Program-made: the position numbers and the translations under genes
NCBI GenBank assembly: GCA_937139495.1
Contig: CAKZQC010000028.1
Location: 1 to 64,000, forward strand
Reading direction: 5' to 3'
From: an uncultured Saprospiraceae bacterium
GTDB taxonomy: Bacteria > Bacteroidota > Bacteroidia > Chitinophagales > Saprospiraceae
Length of the DNA stretch: 64,000 nucleotides
In this document: piece by piece, positions 28,012 through 37,993 of the stretch
Layout of the letters: the number at the start of each line of letters is the position of its first letter
How positions within the stretch are numbered: position 1 is the stretch's first letter
The notes under the pieces: generated by a model
Seen by the model: the letters and a program-made list of their open reading frames with translations, nothing else
Told to the model about the DNA's origin: nothing
Database searches by the model: none

Positions 28012-30681
28012 ATGAAATACAGCTATACCTTTATTCTTTTTTGGTGCTGCTTGGCATTGGCACATAGCCAAGTTACGCTGCTGCCCGATGCTGCATTTGA
28101 GCAGAAACTAGTACAGCTAGGCATCGACACCGACGGATTGGTCAATGGAGAAATGATCACCACCGACGCCAGTGGTGTTTTTCGACTAGATTTATCAGGA
28201 ACAGCAACCAATCCTTCGACTATTCAAGACCTAACAGGTATCGAAGCCTTTGCAGATTTGGACACGCTCTATTGCTCCTACAATCAAATCACCACGCTTA
28301 ATCTGCAAAGTAATATTCGTCTCAAAGCATTGCTTTGCGAGCACAATCAACTCACCAGCTTAGATATTAGTAACAATACCTCACTTAACTATTTGCATTG
28401 CTATGACAATAACTTTAGTAGCTTAAATTTTAGTAGCAATAATCTAGCCCTCACCCACTTAGAATGCCAAGACAATCCACTCCAAAGTATTGATTTGCGT
28501 TTATTGCCCAATTTGAGCGTACTAAACTGCTCCAACACACAATTGCAGGTACTAGACATCAGTGAAAATAGAGCCTTAGTTACGCTTTATTGTGCCAATA
28601 ATCAATTGCAAGAATTGCAGACAGACCAACACCCGCAACTCTCTTATATTGATTGCCACAACAATCAACTACGCCAAATAGACCTCTATCAGAATACCGT
28701 ATATAGCTTGGATTGCTCCAATAATCAATTGATAACCTTGGATTTAGCGAACAAACCCAATATTAGCTTTGTCAAGTGTACTAACAATCAATTGCAGCAC
28801 CTCAATCTATTGGGTAGTGGCATTCTGAACCAACTCAATTGTACCAACAATCCTAGCAATCTTTCTATTTGTGTTGATAATGTAGCGATGGCAACCGCCA
28901 AACCATTGTGGCAAAAGCCAACAAGAGCCAACTATACGTCCAATTGCTTTCCTCGGGCAGTTATTGGTCGAGTAACTATCGACACCAACAACAACTGCAC
29001 CACCGATGTAGGCGAAATAGGCTTGGTCGGTAGCTTGATTACCTTCCAGAAAGGCAACCAAATTTATACCGTCAATACAGTGGATAGCTTAGGAAACTAT
29101 GTAGCAAATTTAGATACGGGAACCTATCAAGTTTCGGTACAGCCTCCTAGCCCTTACTGGAACACCTGTACCACCACACAACAAGTAGTAATTGATACAG
29201 GCTACACCCTCCAAACAATCCATTGGTCACTACAGCCACTGCTACAATGTCCACTGCTACAAGTAGATATAGCTGCACCACTACTGCGTATGACAGGACA
29301 AGGAACGGCATACACCGTGCGTTATCGCAATCAAGGAACACAAGCAGCATTAAATGCGTGGCTCGCCGTCACGTTAGATGCCGACATTAATGTATTGAGT
29401 ACCAGTCAGCCGATTATTAGTCAACAAGACCAAACGTACCGCTTCAACTTGGGTACAATAGGCGTTGGTCAACAAGGCAGCTTGCAGCTGCAAGTATTGG
29501 TCGATACGAGTGCTATTATGGGGCAAACGCATTGTGCTACGGCTCATATTTACCCTGATAGTTTGTGTATTAGCGAGCTCTGGACAGGTGCTCGATTGAG
29601 TAGTGAGGCGGCTTGTACCAACAATCAAATTACATTCAAGATTAGCAATTTAGGTACTTCAACCACACAAACACAACAATTTTCTATCTTTGAAGATGAC
29701 ATTATGATGCGAACTGGCGGTATTAATTTGGGTGGTGGTCAAGACACCACTATTATTGTTCCTGCTGCTGCGGCGAGTACCTATCGTATACAAGTGCAGC
29801 AAGCCAATGGCTATCCTGATTTGCTAGGCGATTCAGTCACAACAGCTGTTATAGAAGGTTGTGTTCCTGCTCCTGATGGTAGTTTCTATACTGATTTTGT
29901 CACACAGTTTTCCAACGGAAACAGCTCGCCTTTTGAGGCGGTTGATTGCCAAAAAAATGTCGGTGCATTTGACCCCAACGACAAAACCGCTCAACCAATG
30001 GGCTACGATACTACGTTTCATTATTTGCATGCCAACGTGCCGTTGGACTACAAAATAAGATTTCAGAATACAGGCAATGATACCGCCTTCAATATCGTAA
30101 TAATCGACAGCCTGTCGCCTCATTTGGACGAAAACAGCTTGCAGATGGGTGCGAGTAGCCATGCTTATACTTGGTCGATTCAAAACCATATTCTTACGGT
30201 TTATTTCAATAACATTATGCTGCCTGACAGCAATGCAAATGTTGCATTGTCCAATGGGTTTTTCAGATACCACATTCGCCAAAAGGCAAATAACCCAACA
30301 GGAACGCTGATAGAAAACACCGCTCATATTTACTTTGATTACAACGCTCCTATTGCCACCAACACGACGTGGCACACGATTGGCGGTCTAGATTTTGTCA
30401 AGCTCAATGTAGCCGTAGAGCAGGTCTATCAAAGCGACGTGACGATTTTGGTTGCTCCTAATCCCATGACTCAAAGTACTACCTTGACGGTAAATGGCAA
30501 AGCGTTTGAGGAGCTACAATTGGTCATTTATGACGCTCTAGGCAGAGCGGTACAGCAGCAACAAACGACTGGGCGTTCGACGATAGTCGTATATAGAGAC
30601 GAGCTGCCTGCTGGCATTTATTATTATACCCTTTCGAGCAATCAGCAGCTACTGGGTAGCGGAAAAATAATGGTACAATAG
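28012..30681 (+). CDS. Secreted leucine-rich-repeat protein with T9SS sorting domain
   Basis: 889 residues. After a signal peptide (about 1-20) comes a leucine-rich-repeat solenoid (about 60-290) with repeated L-x-C-x-x-N-Q-L units, the Cys-containing type common in Bacteroidota. A carboxypeptidase-like or SdrD-type beta module (VIGRVTIDTNNNCTTDVGEIG), a DUF11-like module and a DUF7619-like module (GAFDPNDKTAQP, YKIRFQNTGNDTAFNIVI) follow. The C-terminus is a type A sorting domain (VAPNPMTQ, YDALGRAVQ, LPAGIYYYTL). It is probably exported to the surface as a binding protein. It is flanked by direct repeats, so it may have moved as a cassette. Confidence 0.88.
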   Translation: MKYSYTFILFWCCLALAHSQVTLLPDAAFEQKLVQLGIDTDGLVNGEMITTDASGVFRLDLSGTATNPSTIQDLTGIEAFADLDTLYCSYNQITTLNLQSNIRLKALLCEHNQLTSLDISNNTSLNYLHCYDNNFSSLNFSSNNLALTHLECQDNPLQSIDLRLLPNLSVLNCSNTQLQVLDISENRALVTLYCANNQLQELQTDQHPQLSYIDCHNNQLRQIDLYQNTVYSLDCSNNQLITLDLANKPNISFVKCTNNQLQHLNLLGSGILNQLNCTNNPSNLSICVDNVAMATAKPLWQKPTRANYTSNCFPRAVIGRVTIDTNNNCTTDVGEIGLVGSLITFQKGNQIYTVNTVDSLGNYVANLDTGTYQVSVQPPSPYWNTCTTTQQVVIDTGYTLQTIHWSLQPLLQCPLLQVDIAAPLLRMTGQGTAYTVRYRNQGTQAALNAWLAVTLDADINVLSTSQPIISQQDQTYRFNLGTIGVGQQGSLQLQVLVDTSAIMGQTHCATAHIYPDSLCISELWTGARLSSEAACTNNQITFKISNLGTSTTQTQQFSIFEDDIMMRTGGINLGGGQDTTIIVPAAAASTYRIQVQQANGYPDLLGDSVTTAVIEGCVPAPDGSFYTDFVTQFSNGNSSPFEAVDCQKNVGAFDPNDKTAQPMGYDTTFHYLHANVPLDYKIRFQNTGNDTAFNIVIIDSLSPHLDENSLQMGASSHAYTWSIQNHILTVYFNNIMLPDSNANVALSNGFFRYHIRQKANNPTGTLIENTAHIYFDYNAPIATNTTWHTIGGLDFVKLNVAVEQVYQSDVTILVAPNPMTQSTTLTVNGKAFEELQLVIYDALGRAVQQQQTTGRSTIVVYRDELPAGIYYYTLSSNQQLLGSGKIMVQ

Positions 30682-30700
30682 TATCCATCGTGCCTGCTTC

Positions 30701-30756
30701 AAATAACAGAAAAGCCTTCCAATCAAAATTGATTGGAAGGCTTTTCTGTTATTTTT
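30701..30756 (+). terminator. Strong terminator after the leucine-rich T9SS gene
   Basis: A 25-bp perfect inverted repeat (30702-30726 with 30729-30753) followed by a T run. The nearly loopless symmetry means it can work in both directions, also ending leftward transcription from the DUF2147 gene. Confidence 0.9.
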
Positions 30757-30844
30757 GTATTCCTATTGGCAACGTACACTTTTTTAATACTGCAAATTTT
30801 TCAACCGTTTGATTACTAAATAAGCATTGATAAGCGGACTATGC

Positions 30845-30957
30845 AGCTATTATTAAAAGTCTAATTTCTAGTATCTAATAGCAAAGCGGTCTCACCAATA
30901 GCAACATTCATTATCATTCTGTCCAAAAAAATTACGCTGTCTAAGAAGTGTACAGTT
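30845..30957 (+). repeat. Degenerate direct repeat, right copy
   Basis: Partner of 27889-28000, in the same orientation. It has no gene downstream on its strand: it runs into the 3' end of the DUF2147 gene, so it is not simply a conserved promoter. Confidence 0.65.
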
Positions 30958-30965
30958 CCGAGATA

Positions 30966-31463
30966 TTATTTGACTCTGTACCATGTTTGAGTTCTGTAGA
31001 AGAAACCTACCCAACCACGTATTTTGAGTGTGTCACCAGTTTTGTCTTCTCCGTCCATCCACATTGTACAAGTATAGATTTTTCCTTTTTTAGGATCCAT
31101 GATTTTTCCATTTCCCCATTTGTCGCCATCAGCAACCATATCCCAAACAATCTCAGTACCAATCATTTTTCCACCCTTGCCATGTCCATCGGCACACTTA
31201 TCGCAAGTCACGTCTTCAAACTTATCTTTACCACTGTCTTTTAGTGTTTGTGGGTCCAACAATTTAATAATTTTCGCATGATAGTCGTTGCCATTTTTGT
31301 AGATTTCTACGTGAGACTTAGTACGTCCTGTTTCATCATCTACTGTTTTCCAAATACCTACACAGTTTTTGCTGTTCATGGTGATTTGAGCAGAAACGGC
31401 ATTGGTTGCCATCAAAAGTACAGCTACTGCTAGCACAAAGATACTATTGGTTAATTTTTTCAT
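30966..31463 (-). CDS. DUF2147 exported protein
   Basis: 165 residues with a signal peptide (MKKLTNSIFVLAVAVLLM...VSAQ). The mature part is a DUF2147 domain: CVGIWKTVDDETGRTKSHVEIYK, then KIIKL, and the C-terminal LKIRGWVGFFYRTQTWYRV. DUF2147 proteins are small periplasmic lipocalin-like barrels of unknown ligand. A CDKCADGHGKGGK insert with two Cys could bind metal or form a disulfide. Confidence 0.88.
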   Translation of the reverse strand: MKKLTNSIFVLAVAVLLMATNAVSAQITMNSKNCVGIWKTVDDETGRTKSHVEIYKNGNDYHAKIIKLLDPQTLKDSGKDKFEDVTCDKCADGHGKGGKMIGTEIVWDMVADGDKWGNGKIMDPKKGKIYTCTMWMDGEDKTGDTLKIRGWVGFFYRTQTWYRVK

Positions 31464-31572
31464 TAGTTGTTTTTTTGTTCGTTTAAATAGATTAGACTTT
31501 TAAAATAGACTTATTTACTAAAAAACAAGCCATTAGTCCTTAGATATTACAAAAGGTTTGCCAAAAAAATAT

Positions 31573-32547
31573 TTATTCTTTATTTTTTGCTTTGAATAAA
31601 GCACTATAAATTTCATTGACTTTTCGGAACAATTCGGGCAGCTGTCGCATCGACGCCATCTCTCTAAATTTGGTATTGGCTTCACCTGCAGGAATACCAA
31701 TGTATTGTTTGTCGCCTCCAGGAATAGACTTCGACACGCCTGTTTTGGCGAGTATAGTTGCTCCTTCTCCCACAACCAACGACTTGGAAATGCCCACCTG
31801 TCCATATATGGTTACATAATCCTGTATGATAGTTTTGCCAGCGATACCCACTTGAGCTGCCATGAGGCAATGCTTGCCAATTTCTACCCCATGTCCGATG
31901 TGTACTTGATTATCTATTTTGGTACCTTCTCCTACTACAGTATCACCCGACACTCCTTTGTCAATCGTGCAACCTGCTCCAATTTCTACATCATCTTCTA
32001 TGATTACTCGCCCAATAGAGTGCCATCGCTTGTAGGATTTGTCTTGATTGCGACTCATATAGAACGCATCACTTCCGATAGTTGTGTTGGGGTGAATAAT
32101 TACATTATTACCTATCTTGGTATTGTCCATCAGGACAGTATTGGCACGAATCAAGCAATTGTCGCCAATCGTAACATGATGTCCTACGATTGCACCCGGT
32201 TCTATAATCGTATGTTCGCCAATGCGAGCACTTTTACTGATATTGCTTTGCAGCGAAATGAAGGGATTGAAATACAAAGCCAGCTGATTGTAGGCTTCAA
32301 ATGGATTCTCGACCACCAATAAAGCCTTGCCCTCTGGGCATTCTACTTCTTGGTTGACAATAATAGCCACTGCCGAAGAATAAATAGCCCTAGTATAATA
32401 CTTTTCGTTGTCCACAAAAATAAGACTACCTTCCGTTACCTTGTGTATTTCGCTGATGTGTAGCACTTTGGCGAGGGGGTCACCTATGATTTTAGCTCCA
32501 ATCTGCTGAGCAAGTTCTTGTACTGTAACTGATTTATTCAACTTCAT
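31573..32547 (-). CDS. lpxD: UDP-3-O-acylglucosamine N-acyltransferase LpxD
   Basis: Third step of lipid A synthesis: adds a hydroxyacyl chain to UDP-3-O-acyl-glucosamine. 324 residues from the ATG at 32547; the upstream TTG lies inside a TATATTTG promoter box (32573-32566). The N-terminal uridine-binding domain is followed by about ten left-handed beta-helix hexapeptide turns ([20 protein letters not shown] onward). The likely catalytic His is in [11 protein letters not shown]. The short C-terminal helical extension binds acyl carrier protein. It stands apart from other lpx genes here. Confidence 0.95.
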   Translation of the reverse strand: MKLNKSVTVQELAQQIGAKIIGDPLAKVLHISEIHKVTEGSLIFVDNEKYYTRAIYSSAVAIIVNQEVECPEGKALLVVENPFEAYNQLALYFNPFISLQSNISKSARIGEHTIIEPGAIVGHHVTIGDNCLIRANTVLMDNTKIGNNVIIHPNTTIGSDAFYMSRNQDKSYKRWHSIGRVIIEDDVEIGAGCTIDKGVSGDTVVGEGTKIDNQVHIGHGVEIGKHCLMAAQVGIAGKTIIQDYVTIYGQVGISKSLVVGEGATILAKTGVSKSIPGGDKQYIGIPAGEANTKFREMASMRQLPELFRKVNEIYSALFKAKNKE

Positions 32548-32715
32548 ACGCTCTCTAATTTTGGACAAATATACTAAAACCTTTTTGGCTTTTCTTTGCC
32601 AAGTTATGCTTTTTGGCTAATATTGTTCTTTGTTTGATAATGAAACATTAACCAACGGTTAATTATAAATCTATACAAACACATTTTACAGAATAAAACT
32701 AACACCAAACAATCA

Positions 32716-33456
32716 ATGAAATTATTAGAAAATAAAGTAGCCCTCATTACAGGAGGTTCGAGAGGAATAGGTGCGACGATGGTTCAACTTTTTGCAGAAC
32801 AAGGAGCACACGTGGCGTTTACCTATCGCTCATCAGCAGAACAAGCCGAAGCTATTGCTCTAGAAGCTGCCAAAAGTGGCGTTACGGTCAAGGCTTACGC
32901 CTCCGATGCAAGCTCGTTCGACCAAACCCAAGAAGTAGTGCAGCAAGTATTGAAAGACTTTAAAACCATTGATATACTGGTTAATAATGCAGGTATTACT
33001 CGTGATAACCTGTTGATGCGCATGACCGAATCGAACTGGGATGATGTGATGAACAACAACCTCAAATCTATCTTTAATTTCACCAAAGCAATGATGCGCC
33101 CGATGCTAAAAGCTCGCAAAGGTTCCATCATCAATATCTCTTCGATTGTAGGGCTCAAAGGTAATGCAGGACAAGCAAACTATGCTGCTTCCAAATCGGG
33201 TATGATTGGATTCACCAAGTCTATTGCTCAAGAAGTAGGTTCTCGTAATATTCGTTGCAATGCTATTGCACCAGGTTTTATTGCGACAGAAATGACCGAC
33301 GACCTAGACGAAAAACTAAAAGACCTGATGGTACAATCTACGGCACTCAAACGCTTAGGTAGTCCCGAAGAAATAGCCAATGTCGCTATTTTCTTGGCAT
33401 CGGACTTGTCTAGCTATATCACAGGCGAAACACTCAATACAAGTGGCGGTATGTAG
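32716..33456 (+). CDS. fabG: 3-oxoacyl-[acyl-carrier-protein] reductase
   Basis: 246-residue short-chain dehydrogenase of fatty-acid elongation. The cofactor motif TGGSRGIG is at residues 12-19, NNAG near 87, the catalytic Ser in NISSIVG and YxxxK in ANYAASKSG. The SKSGMIGFTKSIAQEV stretch and the C-terminal GETLNTSGGM are typical of FabG rather than other reductases. Transcribed away from lpxD, a functionally linked neighbour. Confidence 0.93.
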   Translation: MKLLENKVALITGGSRGIGATMVQLFAEQGAHVAFTYRSSAEQAEAIALEAAKSGVTVKAYASDASSFDQTQEVVQQVLKDFKTIDILVNNAGITRDNLLMRMTESNWDDVMNNNLKSIFNFTKAMMRPMLKARKGSIINISSIVGLKGNAGQANYAASKSGMIGFTKSIAQEVGSRNIRCNAIAPGFIATEMTDDLDEKLKDLMVQSTALKRLGSPEEIANVAIFLASDLSSYITGETLNTSGGM

Positions 33457-33481
33457 GTAATATAGACTTCTAACTATACCT

Positions 33482-33523
33482 AAAATAGCGATTGTTCCAA
33501 TGGAGCAATCGCTATTTTTTTTT
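33482..33523 (+). terminator. Intrinsic terminator after fabG
   Basis: A 17-bp stem with one G-U pair (33482-33498 with GGAGCAATCGCTATTTT) followed by a run of nine T, between the convergent fabG and Lrp genes. Confidence 0.9.
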
Positions 33524-33548
33524 GTATTATCGCAAGAGTATTTCAAGC

Positions 33549-34010
33549 CTACAACAAAGAAACCCCTCGACTAATAGGCTCATTGAGCGAAATAAAACTT
33601 TCGGTGCGTTGTACGCCTTTTAGTTCTTGAATATGCAGATGTAGTAAATCGTGCAAGTGCGTGTGGTCTTTGCAGACCACTTTGGCAAACAAACTATAAC
33701 TACCCGTGGTAGAATGCACATTGGTAATTTCGGGCAATTGCTGCAAGGCAGACAACACATCGGTATAATAGGAGCTACGATCCAGGTAGATAGCTACAAA
33801 AGCAACTACTTGATAACCCAAGGCAGACAGGTTGACTTGCGTATGAGCGGATTCGATGACACCTGTGGCACGCAGATTTTTGACACGTACATGCACGGTA
33901 GCTGCCGATACATAGATTTGCTTGGCTATATCGACATAAGAAGCATTGGCATCTTGTATCAATAGGTGCAAAATTTGTTTGTCAATCTGATCCAGTTCTT
34001 TCTTTTTCAT
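33549..34010 (-). CDS. Lrp/AsnC family transcriptional regulator
   Basis: 153 residues. The N-terminal helix-turn-helix (DQIDKQILHLLIQDANASYVDIAKQI then VSAATVHVRVKNLRATGVI) is followed by a RAM/AsnC effector domain (AFVAIYLDR, LPEITNVHSTTGSYSLFAKVVCKD). Such regulators respond to amino acids; the effector here is unknown. It is 3 bases downstream of a small membrane-protein gene on the same strand. Confidence 0.93.
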   Translation of the reverse strand: MKKKELDQIDKQILHLLIQDANASYVDIAKQIYVSAATVHVRVKNLRATGVIESAHTQVNLSALGYQVVAFVAIYLDRSSYYTDVLSALQQLPEITNVHSTTGSYSLFAKVVCKDHTHLHDLLHLHIQELKGVQRTESFISLNEPISRGVSLL

Positions 34011-34013
34011 TAT

Positions 34014-34235
34014 TCAATATTTAGCAAGTACCATCACAATCATGATACCGAGTATGAGTATCGCCCCGAAGATTAAAAACCCTCGATTGATTTTGCCACT
34101 GGTTTGCTCTACTTGCTTGTCGAGTATTTCTTTATTTTCTTCTTCCGTAATAAACAACCGCTTGAAAAATAGTAGGGCGACCAAAATACAAACGCCTATA
34201 AATATCAATTCTGGAACACCAAAAGTACCACCCAT
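34014..34235 (-). CDS. Small two-helix membrane protein
   Basis: 73 residues with hydrophobic helices at about 8-24 and 51-70, separated by a charged cytoplasmic-type loop (ITEEENKEILDKQVEQTSGKINR). No family recognised. Only 3 bases separate it from the Lrp-family gene, so the two are likely cotranscribed and perhaps functionally linked. Confidence 0.65.
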   Translation of the reverse strand: MGGTFGVPELIFIGVCILVALLFFKRLFITEEENKEILDKQVEQTSGKINRGFLIFGAILILGIMIVMVLAKY

Positions 34236-34312
34236 AATTTTCTTGATTTTTATTATTTATTACTAGAGGTTATTACAACAAAAAGCTTAAGAATGTTTTT
34301 GCGTAACAACTG

Positions 34313-35140
34313 TTAGTAATGCAATAAATTCGGAAACGGCTCTTTGATAATTTGCCCGACTGCCAAACCATGCTCCAGCAGCAGCGGTCGCAAAACAAAC
34401 TCAAATCCCTTGGCGATACTCCCTACAAAATGAACGGGCAAATTGCCGTGCATTCGATATTTTTGGACATGCCTAGTGATAAACAATTCCATATTCTGAC
34501 GAATAAGCCCCTGTATAAAAGGCTGTGCCTTTTGGTCAACTGCAAAATCAGCAAAAGAAGCTAAGTATTGATTGGGCGTTTTGCTCTGTATCAATTCGTT
34601 CAAAATAGCTACTCTATTCATCTCATACTGTTGCTCCATTGCGGCAGCTACCATTGCAGGCATTTCTCTATAAAAATAAGCTTGCAGCAACATTCTACCC
34701 AAATGCGCTCCTGCTCCTTCGTCGCCCAACAAGTAGCCCAACGAAGGAAGGTTATCTACTATTTGATTACCATCATAATAACAAGAATTGGAACCTGTGC
34801 CTAATATACAACAAATCCCAGCTTGCTGACCTGCTGTAGCACGTGCCGCTGCCAACAAATCTGTCTGCACTTCGATTGTAGCTTGAGGCATTAGTTGTGC
34901 TAATGCTCCTTGTAGCTTTTGGCGTTGTGTGGCATCGCCACAGCCTGCCCCATAGAACTGTACCGCTTCTATTTCTAGCAAAGGAATCTCCAAATGCAGT
35001 ACTGTCCTTAGTGTATCTATTAGGCTAGCAGTCGTATAAAAATAAGGATTAAAACCTATCGTTCGGAAGGCTTTGGAGTCCGCTGAACGAACCACATACC
35101 ACTGTGTTTTGGTTGAGCCACTATCGGCGATGAGCTTCAT
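34313..35140 (-). CDS. BadF/BadG-type ATPase, N-acetylglucosamine kinase-like
   Basis: 275 residues from the ATG at 35140; an upstream TTG is unlikely. The phosphate-1 motif is DSGSTKTQWYV at the N-terminus, the phosphate-2/adenosine motif is ILGTGSNSCYYDG and LGDEGAGAHLG follows. This is the ASKHA fold of N-acetylglucosamine kinases used in amino-sugar salvage from cell wall or chitin. The family also includes glucosamine and other sugar kinases, so the substrate is inferred. Confidence 0.85.
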   Translation of the reverse strand: MKLIADSGSTKTQWYVVRSADSKAFRTIGFNPYFYTTASLIDTLRTVLHLEIPLLEIEAVQFYGAGCGDATQRQKLQGALAQLMPQATIEVQTDLLAAARATAGQQAGICCILGTGSNSCYYDGNQIVDNLPSLGYLLGDEGAGAHLGRMLLQAYFYREMPAMVAAAMEQQYEMNRVAILNELIQSKTPNQYLASFADFAVDQKAQPFIQGLIRQNMELFITRHVQKYRMHGNLPVHFVGSIAKGFEFVLRPLLLEHGLAVGQIIKEPFPNLLHY

Positions 35141-35245
35141 AAAAAATTGATGATTAAGCAAGCATTATTAGAGCCTGTCTAAATAGAGATGCTCTTAAAC
35201 AAAGTAACAAAAAATAGAGTTGATAATAAAGGTCTCAAATAGCTG

Positions 35246-35272
35246 TTAGAAGAACTCCAATAGTTCTTCTAA
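35246..35272. repeat. Perfect 11-bp hairpin in a divergent promoter region
   Basis: TTAGAAGAACT (35246-35256) and AGTTCTTCTAA (35262-35272) with a CCAAT loop, in the 258-base gap between the kinase (minus) and CtpA-like protease (plus) start codons. No T run follows in either direction. It could be an operator or an mRNA leader structure. Confidence 0.55.
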
Positions 35273-35398
35273 AGTCAAAAAACCATCTTTTATTAGCAAT
35301 TGATAACGAAATTTGGCAGACTAAAGTTATCTTCGACTATCAAAATCCGTATTGGAGCAACTTTTGAAGCTAACTCCGACCACAAATTACAAAAAAAA

Positions 35399-37060
35399 AT
35401 GCAAGACCACCAACCTTTGTCCAGTAGAGAAAAGACCAGTATTTTTTTGCCCCTTATCGTTGCTATGGCGTTAGCAGGCGGCATTTGGCTAGGCTACCTT
35501 ATTGGTGGCACGACTCAGCCAGCTAGCGACTCTTTTGTCATCATGTCCGATGGCGAAGTTGACTACAAAGCGAGTAGAGGCAAATTCAATCAAATTATGA
35601 ATTTTATTGATAGTCGCTACCTAGAAGAAGAAGACCTGGGCAAGCTAGAAGAAGAGGCTTCGGAAGCCATTCTCGAAAAACTAGACCCTCATTCTCGATA
35701 TATTTCGCTAGAGCAAATTCAAGGCGTACAAGAATCCCTTTCGGGCAATTTTTCGGGCATTGGCGTAGAGTTTTTTATACTTGATGATACCATTTATGTT
35801 GTTAACGTAATCGAAGGCGGTCCTTCGGAAAAAGCAGGCATACTTGACGGAGACAAAATTGTCACCATCAATGACTCACTCGTAGCAGGCAAAGGTGTCT
35901 ATAATAGTGATGTAATGGACAAGCTCAAAGGCGAAGAAAATACCTCCGTAACGATTGGTATCAAACGTGCAGGAGAACCTGAGATCAAACAGATTGCTAT
36001 CACTAGGGGAAAAATCCCTGTACGTAGTCTCGATGTTGCTTATATGCTAGACGACAAAACAGGCCTCATCAAAATCAATCGTTTCAGCAGTACTACTTAC
36101 GATGAGTTTATGCTGGAGACCAAAAGATTGGTAGAGGAAGAAGAAATGCAAAATTTAGTGCTAGATTTGCGTCGCAATCCCGGTGGCTACTTGGATCAAG
36201 CAGTCAAAATGTTGGATCAATTATTCAACACCAAAAAACTACTCGTTTATACCGAAGGCAGAAGATACGACAAGAAAGAGTATTTTTCTACGGGCAAAAA
36301 TAAATTCAATATTGATCAGATTGTGGTGTTGATTGACGAAGGTTCGGCATCGGCATCAGAGATTATGGCTGGCGCCATTCAGGACAATGATAGAGGACTA
36401 ATTATAGGCAGACGCACCTTCGGAAAAGGATTGGTACAAGAACAATATAACTTGAGCGACGGTTCGGCATTGCGCTTGACAGTTGCCAAGTATTTTACGC
36501 CCGCAGGGCGATATATCCAAAAGCCTTATGATAAAGGTGGCGAAGAATACGGCAACGACTTGCAAGACCGCTTTGACTCGGGCGAATTGTATTATCAAGA
36601 CAGTATCCAAATTTCGGACTCGACCCAGTACCTCACTACCACAGGAAGAGTTATGTATGGTGGTGGTGGTATTATGCCCGATATTTTTATTCCTCTCGAT
36701 ACCTTGTATCGCAATAATTATTACTTAGCTGTCAGTACTTATATTGCTACTTTTGTTTATAAATATACAGACAACAACCGCAAAAAAATATTGGCTCAGT
36801 ATCCTAACTTCCAAGACTTCAAACGCTCATTTGAAATCTCGCCTGCGTTATTTGAACAGTTTATTGCGTTCACCGAACAAAAAGACATCAAACGAGATAA
36901 TCAATTGTTGCTGAAGGCAACACCTAAATTAAGAATGCTACTAAAAGCAACTTTGAGTCGTCAGCTTTATACCGACCAAGAACATTACCAAGTACTATTT
37001 GATGATGATGCTATGGTACAGCGTGCCTTGACCGAAATCAATAGAAAAGTAACGGAATAA
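35399..37060 (+). CDS. C-terminal processing (CtpA/S41) peptidase
   Basis: 553 residues from the ATG at 35399; the longer TTG frame adds an unrelated stretch. A single membrane anchor (about residues 14-35, IFLPLIVAMALAGGIWLGYL) places the enzyme in the periplasm. A PDZ domain (FSGIGVEFFILDDTIYVV, IEGGPSEKAGILDGDKIV) precedes the S41 catalytic domain, with the nucleophile Ser in EGSASASEIM and the general-base Lys in GRRTFGKGLVQ. A C-terminal extension of about 130 residues is helical. Such proteases trim or degrade envelope proteins by their C-terminus. Confidence 0.93.
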   Translation: MQDHQPLSSREKTSIFLPLIVAMALAGGIWLGYLIGGTTQPASDSFVIMSDGEVDYKASRGKFNQIMNFIDSRYLEEEDLGKLEEEASEAILEKLDPHSRYISLEQIQGVQESLSGNFSGIGVEFFILDDTIYVVNVIEGGPSEKAGILDGDKIVTINDSLVAGKGVYNSDVMDKLKGEENTSVTIGIKRAGEPEIKQIAITRGKIPVRSLDVAYMLDDKTGLIKINRFSSTTYDEFMLETKRLVEEEEMQNLVLDLRRNPGGYLDQAVKMLDQLFNTKKLLVYTEGRRYDKKEYFSTGKNKFNIDQIVVLIDEGSASASEIMAGAIQDNDRGLIIGRRTFGKGLVQEQYNLSDGSALRLTVAKYFTPAGRYIQKPYDKGGEEYGNDLQDRFDSGELYYQDSIQISDSTQYLTTTGRVMYGGGGIMPDIFIPLDTLYRNNYYLAVSTYIATFVYKYTDNNRKKILAQYPNFQDFKRSFEISPALFEQFIAFTEQKDIKRDNQLLLKATPKLRMLLKATLSRQLYTDQEHYQVLFDDDAMVQRALTEINRKVTE

Positions 37061-37465
37061 CCCAACTAGAGCTCTCAAATCGTTCGCACTTTTTCAAGCT
37101 TTTCATCAAAAACTGACCATTTGGTTAGCTGTTGTTAATTTACTTTTAAATTTTGTTAAAAAAATATTATAGCTGCTTACTTTAGTATAACAATAGTATT
37201 ATTTGGCATTTCAATCAAATACCCTTATATTTTACCATCCCAAATTCACAAACCCCTTTATTATTCTTCTACACCTCTTATTCTAACACAATTATTTGTA
37301 CTATTTTTTTGTTTCAAACTATCACACAGTAGTAAGGTTTGCCATTAAGTAATAAGTTTTGACATTAAAACATTTTAATATTAAAACAAAAATAGCTGTT
37401 GATACATTAAAACATCATCGTTACTATTTTAACCCAACTAAAATATACTACAAAATTACATAGTC
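37061..37465. other. AT-rich intergenic region
   Basis: 405 bases of low-complexity AT-rich sequence, with poly-T and poly-A tracts, before the small lipoprotein gene. A TATTATTTG near 37197 resembles a promoter box but has one extra base. No gene or clear hairpin. Confidence 0.5.
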
Positions 37466-37849
37466 ATGAAAATTGTTTATTGCGTTTTTATACTCCTTTT
37501 AGCCACACTAGCCATCGGTTGCACTGCCGAAGAGTCCCTGCCGCAAATCACCCTAAATCAAAGTGCTTTGTCGATGAGTAGAGCGGTGCACGCTCAGATA
37601 GAAACGGTTCCACCAAGTTTTACGATTGTCTATGAATTTGAAGAAAAAGAACTAGATGCACTTTTGGCAGATTTTGGATTGCAGAAAGACTCTACCTTTA
37701 GTATAGAAGGTAATATGCGTGTAGTAGAGGCACACTCTATCAACCCTATCTCTTCGGCTATCGAATTGGGAAAAGAAATATCTAACTACAATCAAGTGTT
37801 GATGGTAAAAGTCAACAATGCTCCTCCTACTGTCGCTAGAGACTCTTAA
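37466..37849 (+). CDS. Small lipoprotein
   Basis: 127 residues with a lipoprotein signal peptide: a hydrophobic core and lipobox LAIGC (Cys 19). The mature part has no recognised domain; it is acidic in the middle (YEFEEKELDALLADFG) and ends NAPPTVARDS. Location is predicted to be the inner leaflet of the outer membrane or the cell surface. Function unknown. Confidence 0.65.
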   Translation: MKIVYCVFILLLATLAIGCTAEESLPQITLNQSALSMSRAVHAQIETVPPSFTIVYEFEEKELDALLADFGLQKDSTFSIEGNMRVVEAHSINPISSAIELGKEISNYNQVLMVKVNNAPPTVARDS

Positions 37850-37948
37850 AACTACATTTCGCTCAACATTTGAAGCCCGGTCTATTTAATTTGACCAGTT
37901 GTTTACTTTTCCGTTGCTCTAATTTCCTGCATTCTAAAAATTAATTAT

Positions 37949-37956
37949 TAAATTTG
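37949..37956 (+). promoter_or_regulatory. -7 promoter element of the acyl-CoA dehydrogenase gene
   Basis: TAAATTTG, a full TAnnTTTG match, 38 bases before the chosen ATG. No good TTG lies at the usual distance upstream. Confidence 0.45.
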
Positions 37957-37993
37957 GGAATTAGAAATTACAGTGCTAAACAGAAAAAAGATA

